Part shown: positions 22,775-34,089 of the stretch, piece after piece
Position numbering within the stretch: the stretch's first letter is position 1
Layout: each line of letters opens with the position of its first letter
Source of the DNA: Rhizomys pruinosus
Lineage: Eukaryota; Chordata; Mammalia; Rodentia; Spalacidae
DNA length: 64,000 bases
Direction of reading: 5' to 3'
NCBI GenBank assembly: GCA_009823505.1
Contig: VZQC01006885.1
Span: 163,790 to 227,789, forward strand
Made by a program: the position numbers and the translations under genes
Notes under the pieces: generated by a model
Database searches by the model: none
What the model saw: only the letters and a program-made list of their open reading frames with translations
What the model was told of the DNA's origin: nothing

Positions 22775-24330
22775 TGTTTTATGTGTTTTCTTTGAATTTT
22801 TGTATATTTCACATAAAACATCTAGGGCTGGAGAGATGGCCTAGTGGTTAAGAGCGCCAACTGCTCTTGCAGAGGAACCGGGTTCGATCCCCAGCACCCA
22901 CATGGCAGCTGAGAACCGTCTTTAACTCCAGTTCCAGGGGAATCCGATGCCCTCTTCTGACCTCCGTGGCATTGCATGACACGGGTGCACAAACCTACAT
23001 GCAGACAGTACATTCATACACATACAAAAATAAATAAATTATAAAAAAAAATCTTAATCATCTTTATACCTCCTCCCCCTTACCCTGCCCAGTGGATTTC
23101 ATGCATTCTGTTATGTATTTTAAGGTCTGTCAAGTCAAGTTAGTGCACCCAGACATCCCTCAATGAACTTCTATCTGCATATGTCTAATCAGTCTATCTA
23201 GAGTCACTTGTTTAAAGAAGACCAGCCCTCCCTCATGCAATAGTAATGAGTTGCCAATAGTTCTTCAGCTAATGTTGGGCCCTGCTGCCCATTTCTACAG
23301 ATCTATGCTGGGTTTTTGTCTGCCTGAGTTTGCATGGGTGTTGCTCAAGGTGACATCATTGCTGTAATTTCACATTAGCAAGGTCCCAGGAGCTTGTAAG
23401 ACTGCTTCCAAATGGTCATTCACTGCCTCCTCTGGCTCTTACTATCTTCTGGCCCCCTCTTTCGAAAGGAACCCTGAGCCCTGGATGGTTGGAGTTTAAT
23501 ATAGGAGTCCTGTCCAAGGGCCTACACTTTGTGGATTCTTATTCTCTATGCTTTGACCATTTGTGGTCTTTTGTGTTTGTTGCTGTCTGTTGCATTAAGG
23601 AGCTTCATTAATGAGCAGAGGGATCATTAGTGTTCTCTCTGACCCATGGTTCACTATGCTCCATGAGTCTTAGGTGTAGAGGTTCCACTGAAGATGTTTC
23701 ACTTAGGGTTAGACATTTCACAGACACTTATTCTCTTGTGTGACTAATTGTGGAGCTCTGTAACAGTCTCTGTCTCTTGCAAAAGAAGCTTCTTTGATGA
23801 ATGGTAACTAGCATACCTGCCTGTAAATATAAGGATCCATATTTAGCAGATAGTAAGAAATTACATTAATCTAGGGATGTGACAGCCTTAAGGTTTTCTC
23901 TAAGTTCTATGACCTCTCTAGCCATGTGTATTTGGCTGTGTTTACATTACCACACATGAGTTCCCCTCCCACCGAATGGGCTATAAGTCCAATTTAGTAA
24001 CAATTACCCCCAAATAAAAATGCCACAGCTGCATAAATGCACTTTGCTGTGCTAGGCTTTGTTGTGGTTATTAGTCCTTAAAGCTGAGGTTGGACCATCT
24101 ATTGATGTTCTCCCTTAGCAGTTTGCATAGTATCCTCCAAATCTATGAGAGCTAGCCTTCAGGAGAGGTGGCTTTCAAGTCAACTCCAGCTCCCTACTTC
24201 AATGCCTAGGTCTTCCGCAATAGGGTCTTACTTTCAAGTTTTGGGATGCAATTAAGAGGTGTGGCAATAGCCTGTATAATTTTGGCAGTCTCTTGGAGTA
24301 CTCTGGCCAAAGTTTCTTCAAATTGAAGAA
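22775..24330 (-). mobile_element. Lx-like L1 3' region, interrupted by a B3
   Basis: The plus strand is the reverse complement of the Lx-type 3' region: gatttcatgcattctgttat, then a long pyrimidine-rich middle, then gcaaaagaagcttctttgat, and finally caatagggtcttactttcaa. It parallels 27.84-29.13 kb and, inverted, 40.95-42.11 kb. It is old and has no coding capacity. Confidence 0.7.
22825..23050 (+). mobile_element. B3-like SINE, short form
   Basis: A complete SINE with gggctggagagatggcctag, the short body, tail gcattgcatgacacgggtgc and an A-rich end. It inserted into the old L1 tail; only about 9 bp of flanking duplication is visible. Confidence 0.94.
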
Positions 24331-25293
24331 AACTATGAGGCATAGTTTAAAGCTTTTGAATTATTAGAAGAGGATCCTGCTGTTTTTACTAATAGAAGAG
24401 CTGTAGAAGTGTAGCAGATTGCAGAGTGCAGCAGTGCCAGAACACAACCCTTGGAGTCATTTAAACCAAAAGTGAGCTCAATCTGTTCTCAAAACTGTTC
24501 CTTCTGATTTCTCTTGGAACTATTTCTATGATTAGATTAAGTTTCTCAGAAAATAATTCCACCTTTCTGACTCCAATTGACTAGAAGAGCATAGAAAACC
24601 AAAAACATGTTATAAACCTAAGCCCATATTTTATTTTCAAAATATAATGTGGATAATTAATTGCTTGCAATGGTGCTGTCTTCACCAATATTTTCAAAAC
24701 ATACATGCACATGTGTGTTATTCTGGGTCAGGGGCAATGAAGGGCCTTTAGGTAAATATATGGATAGGGAGAGTTTAAGATTAAGGCTATGTGTTTAGCT
24801 TAGTTTATAAAAGTTGATTTCAAGAGAACCCCAAGGCCTAGTCATATTGTTTCCTTTGTTTCTCTAAAAGATAATTAGATTTAAATAAGCTGATTACACA
24901 GGAGGAAGTTTGAATAGTAGTAAATAATCTCAAAACATAAGATTAACTTGGTTACAGAATTAGGTAAGACAGGAGGCATTTGCAAAAGTCATCCACACCT
25001 CAGCAGAAACACCATAATAATGATATTACTAATAATTACAATCACCTGAAGCATGAAAAGATATTACAAAACTAGCATATTCAGAAACTATAATTAAGCT
25101 TCACCGTCCACAAGTTTTTTTCAGATGTATGTCATATAATTTCATTCAGCTTTGTCAAAAGTATAATGAAACCACATCCTCCTTTATTAATCCTAGAAAT
25201 GATATGATTCTGAAAATTATTTGAAGTCACAAACACAATGCATGAACAAAAACCTTATTCTGTCCTGTTGGTACTATCTGCAGAGGCCTGGTT
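24331..25293. other. Unassigned AT-rich DNA
   Basis: No repeat or coding feature recognised. Confidence 0.5.
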
Positions 25294-25308
25294 AAGATAC
25301 TACGTGGT

Positions 25309-25521
25309 GAAACTACAACAACATAGACTGGACACTCATTTGATCAACTTGATTGAACATACAAGCCCCCCCCCCGCTGGATGGTGGGACCCATGAGCTG
25401 TGTGGGTTTGGGCACAACTGCTTGCAAATTGGTTTTACATGAAGGATGCTTGTACTCACAAATTATCACCTATTGTTAAAAAAAAATGAAAACAAAACAA
25501 AACAAAAAAGCAGAGAAAAAA
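25309..25521 (+). mobile_element. L1 3'-UTR fragment ended at an internal A-run
   Basis: The 213-bp insert is bounded by a perfect 15-bp duplication, aagatactacgtggt, at 25294-25308 and 25522-25536. It matches the 3' UTR of copies 1-4 but stops at the internal A-rich stretch, about 150 bp before the normal 3' terminus. Confidence 0.93.
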
Positions 25522-25536
25522 AAGATACTACGTGGT

Positions 25537-25800
25537 CACCTGTGGCAAATAACTGGGCTAGGGCTACATACTTGCAAGGCAGCACTGCAATGAAATGCTT
25601 TAGAAATGAGCTTCATTGGTGTCTCAGAGCCAGTGTGTTTCTAGAGACATGGAAACTTCCCCAGTCTCATGCCTATGAATCTTCTGAGTATGTGATGAAT
25701 TATCTCCTTGGTCTAGCTTCTCATCCTTAGAGATAAAATTAACAAGGTAAATTCATATAAACTAACTCAAATAGCACAAGATCTTTTAAAGCTCACAATT
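25537..25800. other. Unassigned DNA
   Basis: Nothing recognised. Confidence 0.45.
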
Positions 25801-26043
25801 TTGTTTATTTTTTAAATTTTATTTATTTATGTGTATGTGTGTACTGTCTGCCTGTAGGTTTGGGCACCTGTGTGGCGCAATGCCTCAGAAGTCAGAAGAG
25901 GGTGTCGGATTCCCCTGGAACTGGAGTTCTCCTGGAATTGGAGTTACGGATAGTTCTCAGCCGCCATGTGGGTTCTGGGGATCGAACCCGGGTCCTCTGC
26001 AAGAGCAGTCGGTGCTCTTAACCACTAGGCCATCTCTCCAGCC
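25801..26043 (-). mobile_element. B3-like SINE, long form
   Basis: A reverse-complement element from a T-rich start to ggccatctctccagccc, with the internal duplication (ctggagttctcctggaattg). Confidence 0.93.
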
Positions 26044-27525
26044 CAACAATTAATTTTAAAGGACAGAGTTTTTGTCTTTCCTTTTGTTACAGCAGCTGTG
26101 CCAGAATTTCTGTGGCTTCAGATTAAATCTGGAGGTTAGAGCACAACAGTGCTGAATGGGTAGTACTGGTTGCTGCTGGTCTAGCGACCATGCTTTTTAT
26201 ACTAAGGTCCTAGAGCACCGGCCAGCATTGCGTGTTGATCCATAGGCATTGCTTTTTCTCCTCAACTTTGTTAATACTCTGTGTTCCATGTGCAGAAGCC
26301 TTTCTACTCCTCCTAAATAAGAAAAAAAGTGAAGGAAAAATTGAATTAGTTGGAAAATCAGATGGGAACTTCCAGAGCAATGATCTTGAGTAGAATGGAG
26401 CCTTCCCAGACTTGTGCCAGTCAGACATCAATGAAGAAGCCCCAGCATCTTAGCTCACTGTGGCCCAGATCAGTGGGAGTCCCTGGCAATGTGTGTGCTG
26501 TTCCAGGGCCTGGTTACCCTTCTCAGCATTAAGAATCTTCTTCATTTCAGACTCCCCACTCATTTACTTAAATGTTTCAGGAACATGGTTCCCACAGGTG
26601 CTTGCCAGTAGCTGTACTGCTGGTATTGATTACTGACACATAGTTCACTACTTAATGCCTGAGGAGAGAGACAAAAACTTTTCTATCTTGAAACTCTGTT
26701 ACACAGAGGCTGGCATATAACTAATCCTAAGTCAACATCATACTGAAAGTTAATTTATTGTTTTATTACTACTTCTTCTGTAACCCCAATGAGCAACAAT
26801 TTAATGACCAAGAAGCACTGACATATTATCACCAACATTACTCAGTAAAGATAACAATGTGAGTAGTCACCATGTAGTTACTATTACTTTAAATGAGAGT
26901 TTTGTCCTATGAATCACAGCTTATACTTAGTTCTATTTTTTTTTCTTTCCTAATTTACTCCATGTTTAGAAAAGTTATATCACTAGTTTGTAAAATATGT
27001 CTTGGTTTTCATGGTGGACTATAGATAGATAGCCCTCCATAATTGTAGGTTCTACATCTATGGATCTACTAGCCATACAGTAAAGCTTTTTGGAAATAAT
27101 TGTATTTCAAATGAACATATACAGACTGCTTTCTTGTTTCTCCTTAAACAAGGCTATATTGCAGCTATTATACAGCATTCACACTGGATTAGGTATTGTA
27201 AGTATTCCAGAGGTGATGAAAAGTATACAAGAAGAAAGGGGTACATGAAAGTACTACACTGTTGTATAAAGGGGACCTGAGTGTTCACCAATTTTGATGT
27301 TCATTTGTGGTACTAGAAAAGTCTTCCAAGGATTCTGCAGACTAACTTACTCAGCAGGAAAGTTGCAATGCCTTTATCATGAGCAGTTTTGTTTTAGGGG
27401 AGTCAAAACTGTGTTACTTTGAAACACAAATGAATGGAATTTTAATCCCCAAAAGTTGAGCTGTATTTCAAAATATAAGAGCCTGAAAACAGCTCCCGTG
27501 CCCATTCTTGGCCTTGGTACCACCT
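26044..27525. other. Unassigned DNA, no gene recognised
   Basis: Open frames of 60-73 codons near 26210-26532 have no family features, and no splice-bounded exon stands out. Confidence 0.5.
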
Positions 27526-27528
27526 TTA

Positions 27529-27608
27529 CCTCCTCCTCCTCCTCCTCCTCCTCCTCCTTCTTCTTCTTCTTCTTCTTCTTCTTCTTCTTCTTCTTCTTCT
27601 TCTTTCTT
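27529..27608. repeat. (CCT)n(CTT)n compound microsatellite
   Basis: About nine CCT units pass directly into about sixteen CTT units. This gives a pyrimidine-only strand of roughly 80 bases. Confidence 0.97.
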
Positions 27609-27839
27609 CTATCCCTGAGTTCCTTTATTGATTTTAGTAATTTAGAAGCTAAAATTATCTTGGGAATGTGCCATATAGATTTAACCTCAGATGACTTTTC
27701 ATAAATCAAAAGACACTGTACACATTAGTCTGGATGTTTTCTGAGATGTATGGAACAAACTCATGAATTTCCTGCCATTAACATGAACCATCTCTAGCTG
27801 CCACTTTATACATTATTACCATTCAGCAACCTCTATATT

Positions 27840-29130
27840 GTACTTTTTTCATACAATATATTTTCCTGAAATTTTGGGGTATTTCATACAATACATCCTT
27901 AATCTTATTTAAAACCTCTATCATATCTGTACTCCCAGAAACCCACCCCACCAGATTTCATGGCATTCTGTCATATAAGTTAGGGTTTATCAAGTCAACT
28001 TTGTCTAACCAGATGTTTGTTTAACCAGATGTCCCTCAGTGTGACTTGATCAACTTCAGCCTAGTCAGCACATCTTCCTTAAAGAAAATAGACTCTCCAT
28101 CATCCAATGGGAATTGTCTGCCAATAGTTCCTCAGCTAAGATTGTGGCTTCTTTTTTGGGGGGCGGGGGGGCTTTTTGAGACAGGTTTCCCTATAGCTCC
28201 AGCTGTCCTGGAACTCACTCTATAGACCAGGCTGGCCTTGAACTCACAAAGATCCACCTGCCTCTGCTTCCTGAAAGCTAAGATTAAAGGCATGCGCCAC
28301 CATGCCTAGCTAGATTCCTTCTTATCTGTTTCCCCAGTTCTCAGCTGGCTTCTTGTCTAGTTTGCATGGGCCTTGTGAATTTTCTCACCATTGCTGGACA
28401 GTCATATAGACAAGTTCAATCTCCCTGGAAAACTCAATTTGTGGTCATTCACCACTCTTGGCTCTTATGCCCCTCTCTTCTGTAATGATCCTTGAGCCCA
28501 GAGTGACAGAAGTTTAATACAGGAGCTCTACCCAGGGACATATACCCAGTAGTCTCTTATTCTCTACAATTTGGCCCATTGTGCCATTCTTAATCACTAT
28601 CTGTTGCTTGAAAAAGTTTCATTGGTGAGAGTTGAAAGATGTATTACTATTCTATTCTCCTCATGCTCCCTCCCATCTCTGCTGTGTTATGTGAGCCTTA
28701 AGTATTAAGCTTCCATTGTAGATATGTCACTTAGAGCTGGGCATCTCACAGATACTTATTCCCTGTGTTTGGCTCATTGTGAAACTCTGTAATAATCTCC
28801 ATCTGTTGCATAAATAAGTTTCTTTGTGAGTGGAGACAGGTATACTTGTTTACTATGTGAAGATACATATTTAATATACAGTAAGAAATTATATTTGTCT
28901 AGGGATGTGACAGATGTAAGGGGGTTTTTTTCTAGGATCTATGACATCGCCAGCCACATGTAACTGGCTATATTTATAGTACCACACATGAGTTCCTTCT
29001 GATTGAGCAGGTTTTAACTCCAACTAGATAGCTGTTGCTTAACTCCGAGATAAAAGTGCCATTATTGCACCAGTAGAGATAGTTTGTGGCACTGGTCATT
29101 GTTGTGGTTGTTAGGCTTTACATTGAGGAA
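27840..29130 (-). mobile_element. Lx-like L1 3' region, 3' part
   Basis: The reverse complement of the Lx-type 3' region, colinear with 22.77-24.1 kb (agatttcatggcattctgtc, ccaatagttcctcagctaag, gttgtggttgttaggcttta). A B1 is nested at 28150. Its upstream partner lies in the opposite orientation immediately to the right. Confidence 0.7.
28150..28312 (-). mobile_element. B1 SINE
   Basis: A reverse-complement B1 with a G-rich tract in place of part of its T-run. Conserved gaccaggctggccttgaact and gcgccaccatgcctagct are visible. Confidence 0.93.
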
Positions 29131-29239
29131 AGATAAATAATGGCGAGGTACTGTGAAAAACCACTTAGAAATACATTTGCTCAAAAACCTACTGAAAATA
29201 TACATACAATATATGTATATGAGTGCAAGTGTATAGCTA

Positions 29240-29545
29240 AATACTATATAACATATAACGAGAGACACAGTGCCAGACAGGAGAAAACTCCATTTGAGTT
29301 TTTGGTCAGGGTTCTCCAAGAGACTCACAAAATAACATAGGCTATTGCCCCAGCCTTTGATTTTCTTCCAGAACTTGGAGAAGGTAAGACCTTATTGCTA
29401 AAGACAGGACATACTTCAGACATAAGACTTGGAACTATGGAGATGGAACTGATCTGGAAGCCACCTCCATGAAGATTAACTCTCATGATATCAGGGGGTA
29501 CTATGCAATCTGCTAAGGGAGAAAATCAATCAAACCCACTCCTTA
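29240..29545 (+). mobile_element. Lx-like L1, inverted 5' part
   Basis: This plus-strand segment (ccatttgagtttttggtcag to gggagaaaatcaatcaaa) matches 40.98-41.23 kb. In that uninterrupted copy it lies just upstream of what is found here on the minus strand at 27.84-29.13 kb. The pair is best read as one insertion with a 5' inversion. Confidence 0.65.
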
Positions 29546-29977
29546 CATTCTTTCTGAACTTCTGTGTTTGGTCTTCAGACCCTAGACCTTTCTGGGTACC
29601 TGAAAACAGATTCTTCCAAACCTAAGCATCTAAAGGATATTTGTTCTTCATTGTTAATGAACTAATCAGGTTTATATTCAAACAGTTTTTCTTAAAGACC
29701 ATCATTATATAACATAACAAAAAGCATGGTGAGTATACATTTATTCATCCATTTCAGGTGTTCATTCAAAATGTCCAATGCACTAAACACTGTTGACATT
29801 TACAATCCTCATACACACTGTCAACTTCCTTTTCCTATTAACCATCAGAGGACTGGGAGTCAATAAGGAGTGGAAATGTTATGAAATTTATGATGCAAAT
29901 CACATCTATTGAAGACGTTTGAGGTTGGATGGAGACATCAAATAAAGATGGGATAAAAGAAATGCACAGATGAGCTT
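29546..29977. other. Unassigned DNA
   Basis: Nothing recognised. Confidence 0.45.
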
Positions 29978-29988
29978 AGAAAACTCAG

Positions 29989-30251
29989 GGGCTGGAGAGA
30001 TGGCCTAGCGGTTAAGAGCGCCGACCGCTCTTGCAGAGGACCCGGGTTCAATCCCCAGCACCCACATGGCGGCCGAGAGCCGTCTGAAGCTCCAGTTCCA
30101 GGAGGGCTCCAGCTCCAGGGGAATCCGAGACCCTCTTCTGACCTCTGCGGCATTGCACGACACGGGTGCACAGACTTGCATGCAGACAGTACATTCATAC
30201 ACATACAGAAATAAATAATAAAAAAAAATTAAAATCTTAAAAAAAAAAAAA
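29989..30251 (+). mobile_element. B3-like SINE, long form
   Basis: A nearly undamaged copy with head, duplicated body and tail, and a long A-rich end. Flanked by agaaaactcag at 29978-29988 and 30252-30262, an 11-bp perfect duplication. Confidence 0.96.
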
Positions 30252-30262
30252 AGAAAACTCAG

Positions 30263-31179
30263 TTACCATGCTAAAATATGTGAGAAAATGCTCTAATATT
30301 TTCTAAGAGATTCATTTTGCCAGTTGTTTAGCAAGAGATTTGTGTTATTTCCTGTGTTCTTCAATTACCATATATTATAAATTTTACTCTTTCTGGGCAA
30401 TATGTGCAAATCTGTTTACTGTAAATTTATTTCTAAATATAAAGTAACATTTTAAGCAAACTGATCCACAGTGAACAGCATTTGCACTGTGACTTGACCA
30501 GGTGTACCTCAATGTGAGAGAACTCAGAGCATCCCTTCCTCACATTGCTTCCATAATTTGAGAACTAATTATTATTATTATTATTCAAAACATTGTAGTT
30601 TCAACTAATATGATGTTCATTAATGCTTATAATAAACCATAAGTTATAACACTGTTTATGTGATTATATTTCATTTTTACTATGATTCCCCAAAGTGTAT
30701 TAAAGATTATTATTTATCTTTTACAGGAAAAATATCTTTCATTAGGAAACACAAATTAAGTAAATTTTTCATAGCCAGAATGAAGGCTTGATAATAAAAC
30801 TAGTTGTGATAAGGTAACAATAATGTAGTTTGGGGAGAAGAATAAAAAAATTAAGAGACAGCCTTTTAGTTTATGACTAAGACTTCACTCAATGAAATAC
30901 ATCCTATGAAGCTTAGTTTTATTGGCTGTTCAAACAAGAGAATAATAGCTACCTTGCAGAGATGTTGGAAAAAAACAGAATAATAGTCTTAGAGCAAACG
31001 GTGTGGGAATAGCACCTAGCAAATTATCAATAAACTGTATTTCATACCACTGTCAGTTCTTCCTATAGAATATATGATTGGTATTGTCTGGATTTTCAAC
31101 AAGTATATTTGTCAGTCTTCTTAACATGTAGTTCCCCTTTCTTTCCAGTTCTGAAATTTTAATCAACCAAGCAGTATCA
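30263..31179. other. Unassigned AT-rich DNA
   Basis: Contains a short ATT run near 30569; otherwise nothing is recognised. Confidence 0.5.
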
Positions 31180-31333
31180 ATCAGACTTTCTGTTGCTGAG
31201 AGAAATGTGTGTCATAAACAGACTTAAAGGAGGAATTGATTTTGGGGGGGTTCACAGTTTCTGAGCTTTCAACTCACCTGGCAGCAAGGGTGTGGTGAAG
31301 CAGAGCTGATCATGCCATGGTAGCCAGGGAGGA

Positions 31334-31402
<69 letters not shown>

Positions 31403-31530
31403 TCATGCCAAATAGCACTTTACTCTTCTGCTTTTTATTACATCCATGTTCCAAATCTAGCCATATGATGCTCCCAACACAAACATTGATTTACACCACC
31501 CGCCCCGATCCTCTCTGAAATTTCCTCAGA
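31180..31530 (+). repeat. URR1-like rodent repeat, diverged, split by (AG)n
   Basis: Segments such as ctttctgttgctgagagaaa, aaaggaggaattgatttt and ggttcacagtttctgagctt resemble the start of the rodent repeat seen in reverse at 18.1 kb. The middle has expanded into an AG microsatellite. Confidence 0.45.
31333..31399. repeat. (AG)n microsatellite
   Basis: More than thirty GA units, uninterrupted. Confidence 0.97.
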
Positions 31531-31813
31531 CATTCCTAAAGGTATGTTTTCCTAATTTTCTAAGCAGTTTTCAATTTAGTGAAATTTAAAATCAAAATAT
31601 ACCACCACAAATTTACCCCTCATCGATGTGATGAGAGGCAGACACACTGCCTTAAACGATAGCATTCTACCCTTTGTCTCCAAAAGACGGATGACCATCT
31701 CATCTTGAAAAGTATATTTAGTCTATCTCCAGGATTACCAGTTCTGTTCCAACACTACTCAAAACTCCATGTTCAAAGACTCCACTGAGACTTTTACGAG
31801 CAAGTTCTGATGA
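31531..31813. other. Unassigned DNA
   Basis: Nothing recognised. Confidence 0.45.
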
Positions 31814-31835
31814 AATATAAAAAGGAAATAAGGGG

Positions 31836-32125
31836 ACTGGAGAGATAGCCTAGCGGTTAAGAGCACCGACGCTCTTGCAGAGGACCCGGGTTCGATCCCC
31901 AGCACCCACATGGCGGCTAAGAACCGTCTGTAACTCCAATTCCAGGAGAACTCCAGTTCCAGGGGAATCCGAGACCCTCTTCTGACCTCCGCGGCATTGC
32001 ACGACACGGGTGCACAGACCTGCATGCAGACAGTACAACTTCATATGCAACTATACAAAGAAAAAATAAAAAAGAAAAAAAAAAACTTCAAATAAAAATA
32101 AAAATAAAATACAAATATAAAAAGC
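31836..32125 (+). mobile_element. B3-like SINE, long form, with long A-rich tail
   Basis: Head gggactggagagatagccta, duplicated body (31932-31965), tail gcattgcacgacacgggtgc, then about 90 bases of A-rich sequence. The left flank aaatataaaaaggaaata and right flank aaatataaaaagcgaaata look like its target-site duplication. The full-length L1 inserted inside the right-hand copy. Confidence 0.93.
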
Positions 32126-32137
32126 GAAATAGGTTCA

Positions 32138-32515
32138 GGGGTGGGAACCTGGGTCGCAGGCAAGATGCCATAACGTGCAGGGCAGGTACACAGCTCTACA
32201 CCACTAGGCGGGGTCTGGCGGAGGGCTTGCCAGGAGAGGGTCTCGCTGTTATCCCGTCTACGGGGTCCCCCGGCCCAGAGGGACCGCACATTCCACAACA
32301 GGGTGAGCGGAGGGTCGCCGTTTGGCTTCTGCTTGGTCACCGCCGATTTGTGGCGGAGGAACCTAGTGCGGCGAGACCCATATACCGCCAGGGCAGGTAA
32401 TACACTCAACAGCTCTAGGGTGGTCAGGCGGCGACAGCCGGGGAGGGGTCTCGCTCTGAACCCGTCTATGGGGTCCCCGCCCCAGAGGGACCGGGGCAGC
32501 GGGCTAGATCAGGCA
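32138..32515 (+). promoter_or_regulatory. L1 5' UTR with two promoter monomers of about 210 bp
   Basis: Two similar blocks follow each other. Landmarks shared by both are ggaacct (32144 and 32358), cagggcaggta, cagctct, gggtctcgct, and cccgtcta followed by ggggtcccc and ccagagggaccg (32253 and 32461). The offsets are 208-214 bp. In mouse, tandem monomers of about 200 bp form the L1 promoter, so these probably do the same. The block is GC- and CpG-rich in an AT-rich neighbourhood. The first monomer begins exactly at the insertion boundary. Confidence 0.8.
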
Positions 32516-32839
32516 CACAATATCCGCTCCCCCGCCCCCCAAGTAATTGCTAAGAATCCAAGTTGTCTTCCTTTTGGAGAACCTCAGAACAGAAAGAGAA
32601 ACTAACTTTCAAGGCTCCAACATCCACATAATACACAAAATGAATAAATAAAAATATTTTGTTTTTTTAGTAAAAATAAAAAAATAAAATAAATTCTAAA
32701 AAAAGGAGTAGGAAAGAGGGAAAAAAAAAAAGCATGGGGAGTAGGCAAGCAAAACCATCCGCTAAATATATTGAAAAGTCGTTTGTGACTTGTACCACAA
32801 AAGGGAAATCCATTTGCCAGGGACACGATGAAGGACAAC

Positions 32840-34025
32840 ATGGGAAAGGCAAAGGATAATACCACACCAGGCCCTTACCAAACCTGGAGGAGATACCCAC
32901 AATGGGATCCCCCTTGAGGAGACTCAAGGAACAGATCTTAGATGATTAATTGCAGACATCCGAGAAGAATATTAAAGAAAAATAAAGAAGAAGTTCAGCG
33001 AACTAAAGAGAGAGAATGGAAAAACTCAAAAAAGACCTAGAGGCGATACAATGACAAAAACTTCAGAAGAACTAAAAGGAACAGAAATGGACAACCCAGA
33101 AAGAACAGAGGGAGAAAAAAAACACAACTCCGACATGGTTCAAGTAGACACACTGAAAAGGCAGCCAACCACAATGAAGAAATGGGGAGCATCAAGAAGA
33201 GATTGAGAACTAAAAAGGAGTTGAGAAGCTCAAAAAGGATATGGAAGTACTAAGAAAACACAGGAGGAAAAAACAAAGCGAATTAGAACACTCATTCAAT
33301 CAAAGAAGAAAGAGAAGGAAAAGCCTCAGAAGCTAGAATTGGAGGAAGCAGAACAAAGAATATCAGAGCGAAGATAACACAGCAATTAAAAATCTCAAAT
33401 AAAGACTATGAAAAATGTAAACAATACATAAAATTGGAACAACCAGTAAATATGGACACTATGAAAAGACCAAAACTCCGCATCATAGGATAGAGGAAGG
33501 AGAAGAATTCAAAGACAACACTACTGACCAGACAGATGTTCAACAGAATAATAGCATGAAAATTCCCCAAACCTAAAAATGAGACAAGCCATAAAATTCC
33601 ATAGAAGACAAGGACCGCCAAATTGATAAGATCAGAAAAGAAACCCCATGCCATATCATCAGTTAAAATGCTAATCCAAAAACAAAGACAAAATTCTGAT
33701 GACTACAAAAGAAAAACAATGTTACATACAAAGGAAACCCATCAGAATTAACACTGAACTGACTCCTCGCCTCAAACCATGAAAACAAGACAACATGGAG
33801 CAAAGCATTCCCTGTGTTAAGGCACTATGGATGCCAACCCAGACTAATTTACCCAGATAAGAATGTCGACTAACACTTGAAGGGAGAGAGAAAAATCTTC
33901 CATACATAAAGAAAAGATGATGGAATTCATGTCTGGAAACCAACTCTTCATAAAATATTTAAAGCAATTCAAAAAGGGCAGAAGAGGGAGCAACAATCCT
34001 CAAACACCTAGAAAAGAAACTAAAC
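32840..34025 (+). pseudogene. L1 ORF1 region, frame disrupted as read
   Basis: ORF1p is the L1 RNA-binding chaperone: an N-terminal coiled coil, an RRM domain and a C-terminal domain. It packages L1 RNA into ribonucleoprotein. The likely start is the atg at 32840 (atgggaaaggcaaagg), which corresponds to the ORF1 start of the other L1 at 50.5 kb. A Lys/Glu-rich coiled-coil region follows at about 32.95-33.35 kb, then RRM-like sequence from 33.35 kb and the C-terminal domain to about 34.02 kb. Comparison with the 50-kb element shows repeated single-base gains and losses, so no long frame survives. If these are read errors, the real gene may be intact. Confidence 0.8.
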
Positions 34026-34089
34026 AAAAACATAACCATAGGAGCATAATCAGAGGCTAGATCAATAATGTAATAATAAAGTGGAAAGG

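Noticed and set aside
27377..27709. Frames encoding long Lys/Glu or Ser/Phe runs.
   Set aside because: They are translations of the CCT/CTT microsatellite.
29938..30204. Recurring 60-95 codon frames with cysteine- and tryptophan-rich segments at many sites.
   Set aside because: All coincide with B3-like SINEs and are reverse-strand translations of the SINE body.
31836..31920. SINE heads as possible tRNA genes.
   Set aside because: They keep tRNA-like promoter boxes but are embedded in complete SINEs with A-tails and target duplications.
32138..32515. The CpG-rich block as a host-gene CpG island promoter.
   Set aside because: It starts exactly at the L1 insertion boundary and consists of repeated monomers followed by L1 ORF1, so it is the L1 5' UTR.
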